In this document: piece after piece, positions 31,407 to 38,779 of the stretch
How the letters are laid out: every line of letters starts with the position of its first letter
Position numbering within the stretch: position 1 is the first letter of the stretch
Assembly: GCA_963739995.1 (NCBI GenBank)
Contig: CAVUCH010000016.1
Location: 1 to 40,238, forward strand
Origin: CAVUCH01 sp963739995
GTDB lineage: Bacteria; Acidobacteriota; Vicinamibacteria; Vicinamibacterales; JAENWD01
Reading direction: 5' to 3'
Length of the DNA stretch: 40,238 bases
The notes under the pieces: model-generated
Databases searched by the model: none
The model's input: only the letters and a program-made list of their open reading frames with translations
What the model was told of the DNA's origin: nothing
Made by a program: the position numbers and the translations under genes

Positions 31407-32861
31407 CTAGAGCAGCCTGAACGCCAGCGTTGCAACGGCCGTCGGCAACAGCGCCCCGAGCAGCAGGCCGAGCGGCAAGACGCTCCCCTCGAAGAAGCGG
31501 CTGAGGATCGCCTGGCCCGCGGGGTTCGGTGCGTTGGCGATGACCGTCAGTCCTCCTCCCGTCACCGCGCCCGCCACGACCGCATACTTCATCGGCTCGG
31601 TGAGGCTGGGCACCAGCGTGGCCAGGTACGTGACGAGCGCATTATCGTTGAACGCGGTCAGGAGCATAGCGCCATAGTAGAGGGGCTCGGCAGACAGGCT
31701 GGCGAGCGTCGGCTCGATCCACCACCCCTGCAACCCGCCATGAATGACGAGCCCCGCGAGAAAGAACCCGACGAGCAGCGGCGGCTTCAGATCGATCACG
31801 CTCTGATACGGACGTGTGGCTCGTGCGAAGCCGAGAAAGAAGAGAAAGCCTCCGATGAAGAGCGGCGGGTAGTGGGCGTTCATGACCGTCCACCCGATGA
31901 ACAGCAGGTGAATGGCGGTCACCCACGGGGGGACCGGTAAGGTTGCGACGGCGGGAGCCGCATCGACGCCGTCCTCGGACCGATCGACGTCGGGCGCCGG
32001 CGGGCGTCGCGCCAGATCCCTGAATTCGCCCCGAAACGCCACGTAATACAGCGCGCACGACACACACATCGCAATGGCGGCCTTCCAGCCGAAATGCGTG
32101 TTCATGTAGAGGAGATCCCAGCTCCAGTGCCTCGCGACCATCAGCACGGGAGGCGCCGCGAAATGCGTGAGCGTTCCTCCGATCGAGACGTTCACGAACA
32201 GCAGCCCCAGGGTCGCGTATTTCAGCCTCGTGCTGGGCAACAGGTCGTAGAACTGCCGCGCGAGCAGCAATGCGGAGATGGTCATGGCCGCCGGCTCCGT
32301 AATGAACGATCCCAGCAGCGGGCCCAGCACGAGGATGGTCAGCCACCACGCCCCCGGTGTCCCCCCGCCCAGCGCTGCCACTTTGCGCATCCCCGACTCG
32401 GCGAGCAGCACGACGGGGCGGGTTGCCGCAAGCGCCATGATCACGACAACGAACAGAGGCTCTGTGTAGTTGACGCCGTCATTGAGGTAGTGCGTCGCGG
32501 TCTCCCACCCGAAGAACGACAGCATGGCAGCGAGGAGCACGACGACCCACAGCCCGAATACGACCTCTATCTCTCCGAAGAAGTGCAGGACCTCGGCGCG
32601 CATGCTGGGCACGAGCGGCAGCTGCCGCGCGCGTTGGCGCGCCTCGTGTCGTTCCTCCATGTCGTGCGCGAGCATTGTGAACCGCGCCGCCAGGAACGTG
32701 TGCAGGATAGCGAGCAGGAAAATGGCGGTGGCAATCAGGTTGAAGGGCTCGATCTGCGCGCGGGCTGCGAGGGTCGCCATGAGGCCATCTGGCGAAGCCG
32801 GCGGATACGCGGTGAGTGGAAGCGGAAACGCGGAGCCAGGGTGAGCGCCGGGCGACAGCAT
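31407..32861 (-). CDS. putative Na+/H+ antiporter-family membrane protein
   Basis: A 484-residue polytopic membrane protein with about twelve helices, resembling the putative Na+/H+ antiporter family (CitMHS/NhaD-like ion transporter fold). Notable segments are FFGEIEVVFGLWVVVLLAAM, LGSFITEPAAMTISALLLA with an intramembrane acidic residue, and a matching C-terminal half with LTAFNDNALVTYLATLVPS and VIANAPNPAGQAIL. The repeat of such hairpin motifs in both halves suggests an inverted two-fold transporter fold. The ion is inferred from family naming only. The ATG at 32861 has no clear ribosome site; another ATG at 32780 is possible and skips a Pro-rich start. Confidence 0.75.
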   Translation of the reverse strand: MLSPGAHPGSAFPLPLTAYPPASPDGLMATLAARAQIEPFNLIATAIFLLAILHTFLAARFTMLAHDMEERHEARQRARQLPLVPSMRAEVLHFFGEIEVVFGLWVVVLLAAMLSFFGWETATHYLNDGVNYTEPLFVVVIMALAATRPVVLLAESGMRKVAALGGGTPGAWWLTILVLGPLLGSFITEPAAMTISALLLARQFYDLLPSTRLKYATLGLLFVNVSIGGTLTHFAAPPVLMVARHWSWDLLYMNTHFGWKAAIAMCVSCALYYVAFRGEFRDLARRPPAPDVDRSEDGVDAAPAVATLPVPPWVTAIHLLFIGWTVMNAHYPPLFIGGFLFFLGFARATRPYQSVIDLKPPLLVGFFLAGLVIHGGLQGWWIEPTLASLSAEPLYYGAMLLTAFNDNALVTYLATLVPSLTEPMKYAVVAGAVTGGGLTVIANAPNPAGQAILSRFFEGSVLPLGLLLGALLPTAVATLAFRLL

Positions 32862-33057
32862 GATTAGACGTTACCGGACGCGTCGCCGCTATGGCAATGT
32901 GAGACGTGACCTGCTGCTGCATGCTGCAGCGCAGCGTGCGCCGCCCGCATTCGGCGTGCACCGGCTTGCAGCCGACGGCGGCCGCTGCGATCATCGACTC
33001 GCGGCGGCTGACGCGCACGCGCCAGACAGACCATGATCCGCACGGGAGGGCAAGCCG

Positions 33058-33675
33058 ATGCAGTTCCACCTGACCCACGCGTTCGACGTTCTCGAGCGCA
33101 CGCCGGCAACTTTCCACGCGCTGCTCGGCGGCCTGCCAGATGCGTGGACGGCGCAAAATGAAGGACCCGACACGTTCAGTGCCTTCGACAATCTCGGTCA
33201 CCTCATTCACGGCGAGCGCACCGACTGGATTCCACGGGCGCGCATCATCCTCGCGCAGGGGCCGAATCGAACTTTCGAGCCGTTCGACCGGTTCGCGCAG
33301 TACCACGAGAGCCAGGGCAAGAGTGTCGCGGGGCTCCTCGACGAATTCGCGCGCCTCCGCGCCGAGAACCTGATCACCCTTCGGGGCTGGCAGCTCTCAG
33401 ACCGTGAGCTGGCGCTCGAAGGAGAGCACCCGGAACTGGGGACCGTCACGCTCCGGCAGCTCCTCGCGACGTGGGTGGCGCACGACCTGGGCCACGTTGC
33501 GCAGACCGCGCGCGTGCTCGCCAAACAGTACCGCGAGGCGGTCGGGCCGTGGCGTGCGTATCTGCCGGTGCTCGGCGTCGAGCGGCAATTCGCCGAAACG
33601 CAGTCGCGGCACGATCAGTTGGACGCTTCCGAGCTGCGGAGCGGCACGGCGTTGTCCGACCACGAGTCGTCCTGA
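33058..33675 (+). CDS. DinB-like metal-binding protein
   Basis: A 205-residue four-helix bundle of the DinB/YfiT superfamily. The metal-binding triad is visible as H48 (NLGHLIHGE) and H142 plus H146 (WVAHDLGHVAQ). Many such proteins are thiol-dependent S-transferases acting on bacillithiol or mycothiol; the thiol here is unknown. The ATG at 33058 has GGGAGG about 10 bases upstream. It is followed after 51 bases by a small exported cupin-like gene on the same strand. Upstream, 196 bases separate it from the divergent antiporter. Confidence 0.85.
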   Translation: MQFHLTHAFDVLERTPATFHALLGGLPDAWTAQNEGPDTFSAFDNLGHLIHGERTDWIPRARIILAQGPNRTFEPFDRFAQYHESQGKSVAGLLDEFARLRAENLITLRGWQLSDRELALEGEHPELGTVTLRQLLATWVAHDLGHVAQTARVLAKQYREAVGPWRAYLPVLGVERQFAETQSRHDQLDASELRSGTALSDHESS

Positions 33676-33726
33676 GGTGGCGGTGTCGAAGGGCGATGGC
33701 CGTAAGAGGATCCGAGGAGGTATGCG

Positions 33727-34188
33727 ATGAACGCCTTGTGGGTAACGCTCGCGAGCGTATGTCTTGGGACCGCGGCGCTTGCGCAGGAGGGCGCGAAGCC
33801 GGCCGCGGCAACCGAGCAGGGCGACAGAGGGCCGCTGATGGTGTCGTTCGCCGAGCTGAAGTGGACCGAGCTCCCCGAGCGGAAGGGCATGCAGTTCGCC
33901 GTGCTCTCGGGAGATCCCACGACGGGGGAGTACACGCAGATGCGGAAGGTGCCAGCTGGGACCGACAATCCACTGCACGCGCACAGCAGCGAGCTGAAGA
34001 ACGTGATCATCAGCGGCGTCTGGTATACAGGCGCAAACGCCACATCTGCCAGAGACTTCGGCGCCGGCTCCGTCGTGATGATGCCCGCCGACTGGGTGCA
34101 CGTGAGCGGCTGCCGCGCCGGAGCCGACTGCGTGTTCTATCAGGATGGCAGGGGCAGATTCGATTTCAAGCCGGTGCAGAAGCCATAG
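33727..34188 (+). CDS. exported cupin-like protein
   Basis: A 153-residue protein with a signal peptide (cleavage after TAALA, near residue 19) and a small cupin barrel. Candidate metal ligands are the histidines in NPLHAHSSELKNVIISG, with GAGSVVMMPADWVHVSG as the second cupin motif. The overall shape resembles DUF4437-type cupins. Function is unknown; it may bind a metal or small ligand in the periplasm. The ATG at 33727 has GAGGAGG upstream. A hairpin follows between it and the convergent SnoaL-like gene. Confidence 0.78.
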   Translation: MNALWVTLASVCLGTAALAQEGAKPAAATEQGDRGPLMVSFAELKWTELPERKGMQFAVLSGDPTTGEYTQMRKVPAGTDNPLHAHSSELKNVIISGVWYTGANATSARDFGAGSVVMMPADWVHVSGCRAGADCVFYQDGRGRFDFKPVQKP

Positions 34189-34209
34189 CTCGGCAGTGCC
34201 TTGGGCTTA

Positions 34210-34231
34210 CGGGCGAAGAGCCCATCGCCCG
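34210..34231. terminator. hairpin between convergent cupin-like and SnoaL-like genes
   Basis: CGGGCGA (34210-34216) pairs perfectly with TCGCCCG (34225-34231) over an eight-base loop. It lies in the 49-base gap of two convergent genes and could terminate both. No T-run is present. Confidence 0.45.
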
Positions 34232-34237
34232 TGGAGC

Positions 34238-34630
34238 TCAGGCCGGCATCGGCGCAAAGGCGTATGGCCTCGCCTCGATGACTCGCCAGCGGTCCTCCTC
34301 GCGACGCAGCAGGGCGGTGACGTGGACGGCGAGAATGACCTGTCCATCCGGGCCATGGATGGTCTGTTCGCCGTCGGCAAACGCGTGGTTGCCCTCGACC
34401 GGGCGGACGCTGCTGAGACTGAAGGTCGTCGACGTGCCCCGCAGCATGCCCCCGAAGTGCTCGGAATACATTGCGGCGATGGCGGTGCGCCCCTCGGCGC
34501 GCTGACCGAAGGGGCTGATGATGGCGCCGTCTTCGGCGAAGAAGCTGGCGACCGCCGCGCCATCGTTGGTCCCCCAGGCATCCGAGAAGCTGTCAAAGGT
34601 CGACTTGAGCTGATCGAGATGCACCGGCAT
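34238..34630 (-). CDS. SnoaL-like/DUF4440 nuclear-transport-factor-2-fold protein
   Basis: A 130-residue NTF2-fold protein. It has the typical pattern FDSFSDAWGTNDGAAVASFF, then EDGAIISPFGQRAEGRTAIA, and a C-terminal beta sheet with HVTALLRREEDRWRVIEARP. Related proteins are ketosteroid-isomerase-like enzymes or ligand binders; no catalytic role can be assigned. The ATG at 34630 has a strong AGGAGG site. The gene lies next to the remains of a dehydrogenase gene on the same strand. Confidence 0.82.
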   Translation of the reverse strand: MPVHLDQLKSTFDSFSDAWGTNDGAAVASFFAEDGAIISPFGQRAEGRTAIAAMYSEHFGGMLRGTSTTFSLSSVRPVEGNHAFADGEQTIHGPDGQVILAVHVTALLRREEDRWRVIEARPYAFAPMPA

Positions 34631-34678
34631 GGAACCTCCTGATGAACTCTATCGCCAGCATCACGCGCAAATACGCCC

Positions 34679-35550
34679 TCACCCACCCGGACTCGTGGGA
34701 ATGCGGAACGGAGGCGGCTGAGTTCCGTCGACGTCCGTAAAGCCGTACTCGTGCGCAAGCGTGCCGACGTCGACGAGCTGGCCCGACTTCTCGAGCACGC
34801 GCCCGTCGGACGCGAGCGCAACGATCGCGCGGCCAAGATATGCGGTGGTCTCCTTCGGCCCGCCGGGGCCATCGAGCGCATCCAACGCGCCGGCTCGCCG
34901 GAAGGCTTCGACGACACGCTCGGTCCGCATGAACCCCGGCGCCACCGCCAGGGCGCGATGCCCTGCTCACGCAGTTCCTGCGCCATGGCCCACGTCAGGC
35001 GCGCGATGGCGTTCTTCGCCAGGTCATAGAAGACGATTCCGCATGTACGGGAGCGCGGCGAGGTTCGCGGTCGTGCTGACGATCAGACCGTGGTGGCGGG
35101 GCAGCATCAGCGGCACCGCGAGCCGGCTCGTCGTGAGATGCGCGCGGACGCCGGCGGTGAACATGCCGTCCCATTGATGAAGCGGATTGTTCCCAGAACG
35201 GCGCGAGCGGCAGGGGCCGACAGTCGGCGATTCTCGTAGCCGCCCCACACGTTGTTGACGAGGAGATCGATCCGTCCATGATCGTTGCGGATGCGGTTGA
35301 ACAGCGACTCGACGTCCGCGTCGACCGTGTGATCGCAGCGAACGGCGATGCCGTGGCCTCCGCGGTCCGTGACCTCCTGAGCAGCCTCATCGATCGTGCC
35401 CGGCACGCCATCCGTCGTGGGTCCGCTGCCGGCGCTTCGACCCGTCACGTACACGGTGGCCCCGGCGGCCCCAAGCTCGAGGGCGATGCCGAGTCCGGCC
35501 CCACGGCTGGCGCCCGTGACCACCGCGACGACGTTGTTCAGCTGTGGCAT
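34679..35550 (-). pseudogene. short-chain dehydrogenase/reductase, broken by frameshifts
   Basis: All parts of an SDR are here but in changing frames. The intact start has VVTGASRGAGLGIALELG and LLVNNVWGGYEN (from the ATG at 35550). The frame changes near 35205 (to APFWEQ), near 35185 (to LHQWDGMFTAGVRAHLTTS), near 35035 (to FYDLAKNAIARLTWAMAQ, with the catalytic Tyr-x3-Lys) and near 34955 (to LAVAPGFMRTERVVEAFRR). The ending is SGQLVDVGTLAHEYGFTDVDG. Three shifts act as extra bases and the last as a missing base. This is either a decaying gene or local sequencing error. Confidence 0.85.
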
Positions 35551-35564
35551 GTCCGAGGAGCAAT

Positions 35565-35721
35565 CAGGGCTAAGGGCTGAGGGCTAAGGGCTGAGGCGCG
35601 GGCATTCGGCTGCATGTGGTCAACCCTGAGCCTTTGGCCCTTAGCCTTCAGCCCCTTAGTCTTTAGCCCTTTGTCTGAGCCCGTAGCCCTTAGCCTTTGG
35701 CCCTCAGCCCTTAGCCCTAAA
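35565..35721. repeat. heptanucleotide array E, two oppositely oriented blocks
   Basis: The left block (35565-35599) has AAGGGCT and GAGGGCT units. After about 24 bases, the right block (35624-35721) has about fourteen units such as CCCTTAG, CCTTTGG, CCTTCAG and CCCTCAG, with occasional six- or eight-base units. The right block is largely the reverse complement of the left type, so the blocks could pair. The nuoN stop codon (35717-35719) lies inside the right block. Confidence 0.85.
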
Positions 35722-37159
35722 AAATCGTCCCCACTGACGCCGCGGCGAGATCGAGCAGTCGTGTTGGGAGGATCCCAAGGTAGAAGATCGCAATCGTGGA
35801 GACTGCCAGCGCGGAGAGCGCGACGGCGCCGATGACCGGGCGTGTGACGCCTTCGGCGGGCTCCGCCATGTACATCATCACGACCACCCGCAGGTAGAAG
35901 AAGACGGACACCACGCTCGTCAGCATGCCGATGATGGCGAGGTCGTAGTAGCCCGCGCGCACGGCGGCGCTGAACACGTACCACTTGCCGACGAACCCTG
36001 CGGTCGGTGGCAGGCCGCCGAGGGAGAGCAGGAATACCGTCATGAGCGCCGCCAGCGCGGGGCGCGACTGCCACAGGCCGGCGTAGTCGCGCAGTTCGTC
36101 GTTCGCACGGTCCTTCGTGCCGAGCAGTGCGATGACTCCGAAGGCGCCGATGTTCGTCACGGCATAGACGAGCAGGTAGAAGAGGATGGACGCTTTCCCC
36201 ACTTCGTTGGCCGCCACCAGGGCCACGAGCAGATAGCCGCCATGCGCGATGCTGGAGTACGCGAGCATCCGCTTCAGATTCGACTGCGCCACGCCCACGA
36301 CCGTCCCGACGATCATCGTAAGGATCGCGAGCGCCCACAGGATCGGCGTCCAGTCGGCGCGCAGCGGCTCGAGCGCCGAGAGGAACACGCGCGCGAAAGC
36401 CGCAAACGCGGCAGCCTTCACTCCGGTCGACATGAAGCCGGTCACCACCGTCGGCGCGCCCTCGTACGCATCGGGCGTCCACATGTGGAACGGCACGGCC
36501 GACACCTTGAACGAGAAGCCGACGAGCAGCAGCCCCACCGCCATGAGCATCATCGGGCTGACGTTCATGCCCTCGGCGGCCATGTAGCTGCCGATGCGGT
36601 CGAGGCGCGTGCTGCCGGTGAGCGCGTACGCGAGCGCGATGCCGTAGAGGAAGAATGCGCTGGAGAACGAGCCGAGCAGGAAGTACTTGAAGGCCCCTTC
36701 CGTGCTCGCCGGATCGTCGCGGCGCATACCCGTGAGCACGTACACGGCCAGCGAGAGGATCTCCAGGGCCAGGAAGATGAGCAGCAGGTCGGTCGCGATC
36801 GCCATGATCATCATGCCGGCAATCGCAAAGAGCGTGATCGCGTAGTACTCACCCGCCGGCAGGTTCTCGCGCTCGATCGTGGGACCCGAGAGCGCCACCG
36901 TGAGCAAGCCGACAATGATGAGCGTGATCGTGATGAACAGGCCGAAGTTGTCCGCCTGCAGCGTGCCTCCGAAACTGGTGGCGTTGCGGCCCCACATCAG
37001 CACGCTCCCGGCGAGCGCGAACCCGAGCCCGATGACCCCGAGCGCGCCAATTGGCATCCGCTCGTCCTTCGCGCGGAACGCCTCGGCGATCATCGCGGCG
37101 AGCGCCGCCAGCGTGACGCAGACGATGGGAACGATGGCGGCGTACGTGGACTGGAGCAT
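35717..37159 (-). CDS. nuoN: NADH-quinone oxidoreductase subunit N
   Basis: A proton-pumping antiporter-like subunit of complex I, 480 residues with about 14 helices. The proton-channel motif KVSAVPFHMWTPDAYEGAP is present, along with SNLKRMLAYSSIAHGGY and LSLGGLPPTAGFVGKWYVF. The ATG at 37159 overlaps the nuoM stop by one base (TGATG), so translation is coupled. The last codons and stop lie in heptad array E. It is the last gene of the nuo operon as seen here. Confidence 0.96.
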   Translation of the reverse strand: MLQSTYAAIVPIVCVTLAALAAMIAEAFRAKDERMPIGALGVIGLGFALAGSVLMWGRNATSFGGTLQADNFGLFITITLIIVGLLTVALSGPTIERENLPAGEYYAITLFAIAGMMIMAIATDLLLIFLALEILSLAVYVLTGMRRDDPASTEGAFKYFLLGSFSSAFFLYGIALAYALTGSTRLDRIGSYMAAEGMNVSPMMLMAVGLLLVGFSFKVSAVPFHMWTPDAYEGAPTVVTGFMSTGVKAAAFAAFARVFLSALEPLRADWTPILWALAILTMIVGTVVGVAQSNLKRMLAYSSIAHGGYLLVALVAANEVGKASILFYLLVYAVTNIGAFGVIALLGTKDRANDELRDYAGLWQSRPALAALMTVFLLSLGGLPPTAGFVGKWYVFSAAVRAGYYDLAIIGMLTSVVSVFFYLRVVVMMYMAEPAEGVTRPVIGAVALSALAVSTIAIFYLGILPTRLLDLAAASVGTIF

Positions 37160-38760
37160 CAGCGGAGTCCCACTTCCAAAACGGCGGCGGTCGTGGCCGG
37201 TCTGGCAGCGCGATGCGCGCGCACGACGCCATCCGAAGGCGGCGGCAGCACCCGTACGTTCACGCGCTGACTCTGGGTGACGCGCTGCACGACGCGCGTG
37301 ACCGACGGTTCCATCGGCCGGAGGAACAGCGTCGGCAGCACGCCCATCAGGATCGCGGCGGCCACCAGCGGACCGGCAGCCCACCACTCGCGCACCGACA
37401 GGTCCGGCAGGGTCGCATTCTTCTCGCCCACGGGTCCGTAGAACGCCCGCTGCACCATCCAGAGCATGTAGACGGCCGACAGGATCACGCCCGTGGCGGC
37501 CAGCGCCGCCCAGCGCCAGTCACGCGCGAAGGCGCCAAGCAGGATGAGGAACTCGCCGATGAATCCGTTCAGCGTCGGCAGGCCGATGGAGGCGAGCGTA
37601 ATCAGCAGAAAGACGGCGGTCAGGCGGGGCGTCACCGTCTTGAGCCCGCCATACTCGCTGATGAGGCGCGTGTGCCGCCGGTCCGAGAGCATGCCGACCA
37701 TCAGGAAGAGCCCGCCGGTGCTGACGCCGTGGGCCAGCATCTGGTAGACCGCACCCTGCATCCCCTGCAGGTTCATCGCGCAGATCCCGAGCACGACCAC
37801 GCCGAGGTGGCTCACGCTCGAGTAGGCTACCAGCTTCTTCATGTCCGGCTGCACCATCGCGACGAGCGCGCCGTAGATGACGCCGACAATCGCGAGCACC
37901 GCGATGTAGGGCGCGAAGAAGACGGCCGCCTCGGGGAAGAGAGGGAACGCAAACCGGATGAGGCCGTAGGTGCCCATCTTGAGCAGCACGCCGGCCAGGA
38001 TGATCGAACCCGCGGTCGGCGCCTCCACGTGGGCGTCCGGCAGCCAGGTGTGGAACGGGAACAGCGGCACCTTGATCGCAAAGGCGAGTGCGAACGCGAG
38101 GAAGAACCAGAACTGGGTGCGCACGGGAATCTCGAGCGCGAAGAGCTTCAGCAGGTCGAACGTGTACGTGCCGGCGGGGCCCTCGGCGTGCATCCACGCG
38201 AGGCCCAGGATCGCCACCAGCATCAGCACGCTGCCGGCCATCGTGTACAGGATGAACTTCACGGCCGCGTAGACGCGCCGGTCGTAGCCCCAGATCCCGA
38301 TCAGGAAATACATCGGGATGAGCATCGCGTCCCAGAACACGTAAAAGAGAAACAGGTCGAGCGAGATGAAGACGCCGATCATCGCGGCCTCGAGGGCCAG
38401 GATGAAGAGCGAGAACTCCTTGATCTTCGTCGTGACCGACTCCCAAGACGACAGCAGCGCAATGGGCGTCAGGAACCCGGTCAGGACGATGAGCAGCAGG
38501 CTGATGCCGTCGACGCCGACGAAGTAGTCGATCCCGAACGCAGGGATCCACGAGACGCGCTCCACCATCTGGAAATCGGCGGACGAGGCGTCGAACCGCG
38601 ACCAGAGGAGCAGCGTCAATCCGAAGACGAGAAGAGACGCCACGAGCGCCACCTGCCGGACGAGCCCATCGCGGGAGCCATCGCGGTTGGGGATGAACAG
38701 GAGCAGCCCCGCGGCCGCAAGCGGCAGCGCAACGATGGAGGAGAGGATCGGGAACGTCAT
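37159..38760 (-). CDS. nuoM: NADH-quinone oxidoreductase subunit M
   Basis: A proton-pumping antiporter-like subunit of complex I, 533 residues, about 14 helices. Motifs are KVPLFPFHTWLPDAHVEAPT, the lysine region QPDMKKLVAYSSVSHLG and LPTLNGFIGEFLILLGAF. The ATG at 38760 has AAAAGGCGT upstream and begins the family N-terminus. It lies 19 bases after nuoL and overlaps nuoN by one base. A cytoplasmic basic tail with Pro-rich residues ends the protein. Confidence 0.96.
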   Translation of the reverse strand: MTFPILSSIVALPLAAAGLLLFIPNRDGSRDGLVRQVALVASLLVFGLTLLLWSRFDASSADFQMVERVSWIPAFGIDYFVGVDGISLLLIVLTGFLTPIALLSSWESVTTKIKEFSLFILALEAAMIGVFISLDLFLFYVFWDAMLIPMYFLIGIWGYDRRVYAAVKFILYTMAGSVLMLVAILGLAWMHAEGPAGTYTFDLLKLFALEIPVRTQFWFFLAFALAFAIKVPLFPFHTWLPDAHVEAPTAGSIILAGVLLKMGTYGLIRFAFPLFPEAAVFFAPYIAVLAIVGVIYGALVAMVQPDMKKLVAYSSVSHLGVVVLGICAMNLQGMQGAVYQMLAHGVSTGGLFLMVGMLSDRRHTRLISEYGGLKTVTPRLTAVFLLITLASIGLPTLNGFIGEFLILLGAFARDWRWAALAATGVILSAVYMLWMVQRAFYGPVGEKNATLPDLSVREWWAAGPLVAAAILMGVLPTLFLRPMEPSVTRVVQRVTQSQRVNVRVLPPPSDGVVRAHRAARPATTAAVLEVGLR

Positions 38761-38779
38761 ACGCCTTTTCGCGCCGCCG

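Noticed and set aside
34995..35411. Separate small genes inside the dehydrogenase region
   Set aside because: Each fragment matches a consecutive part of one SDR protein, so they are pieces of a broken gene, not independent genes.
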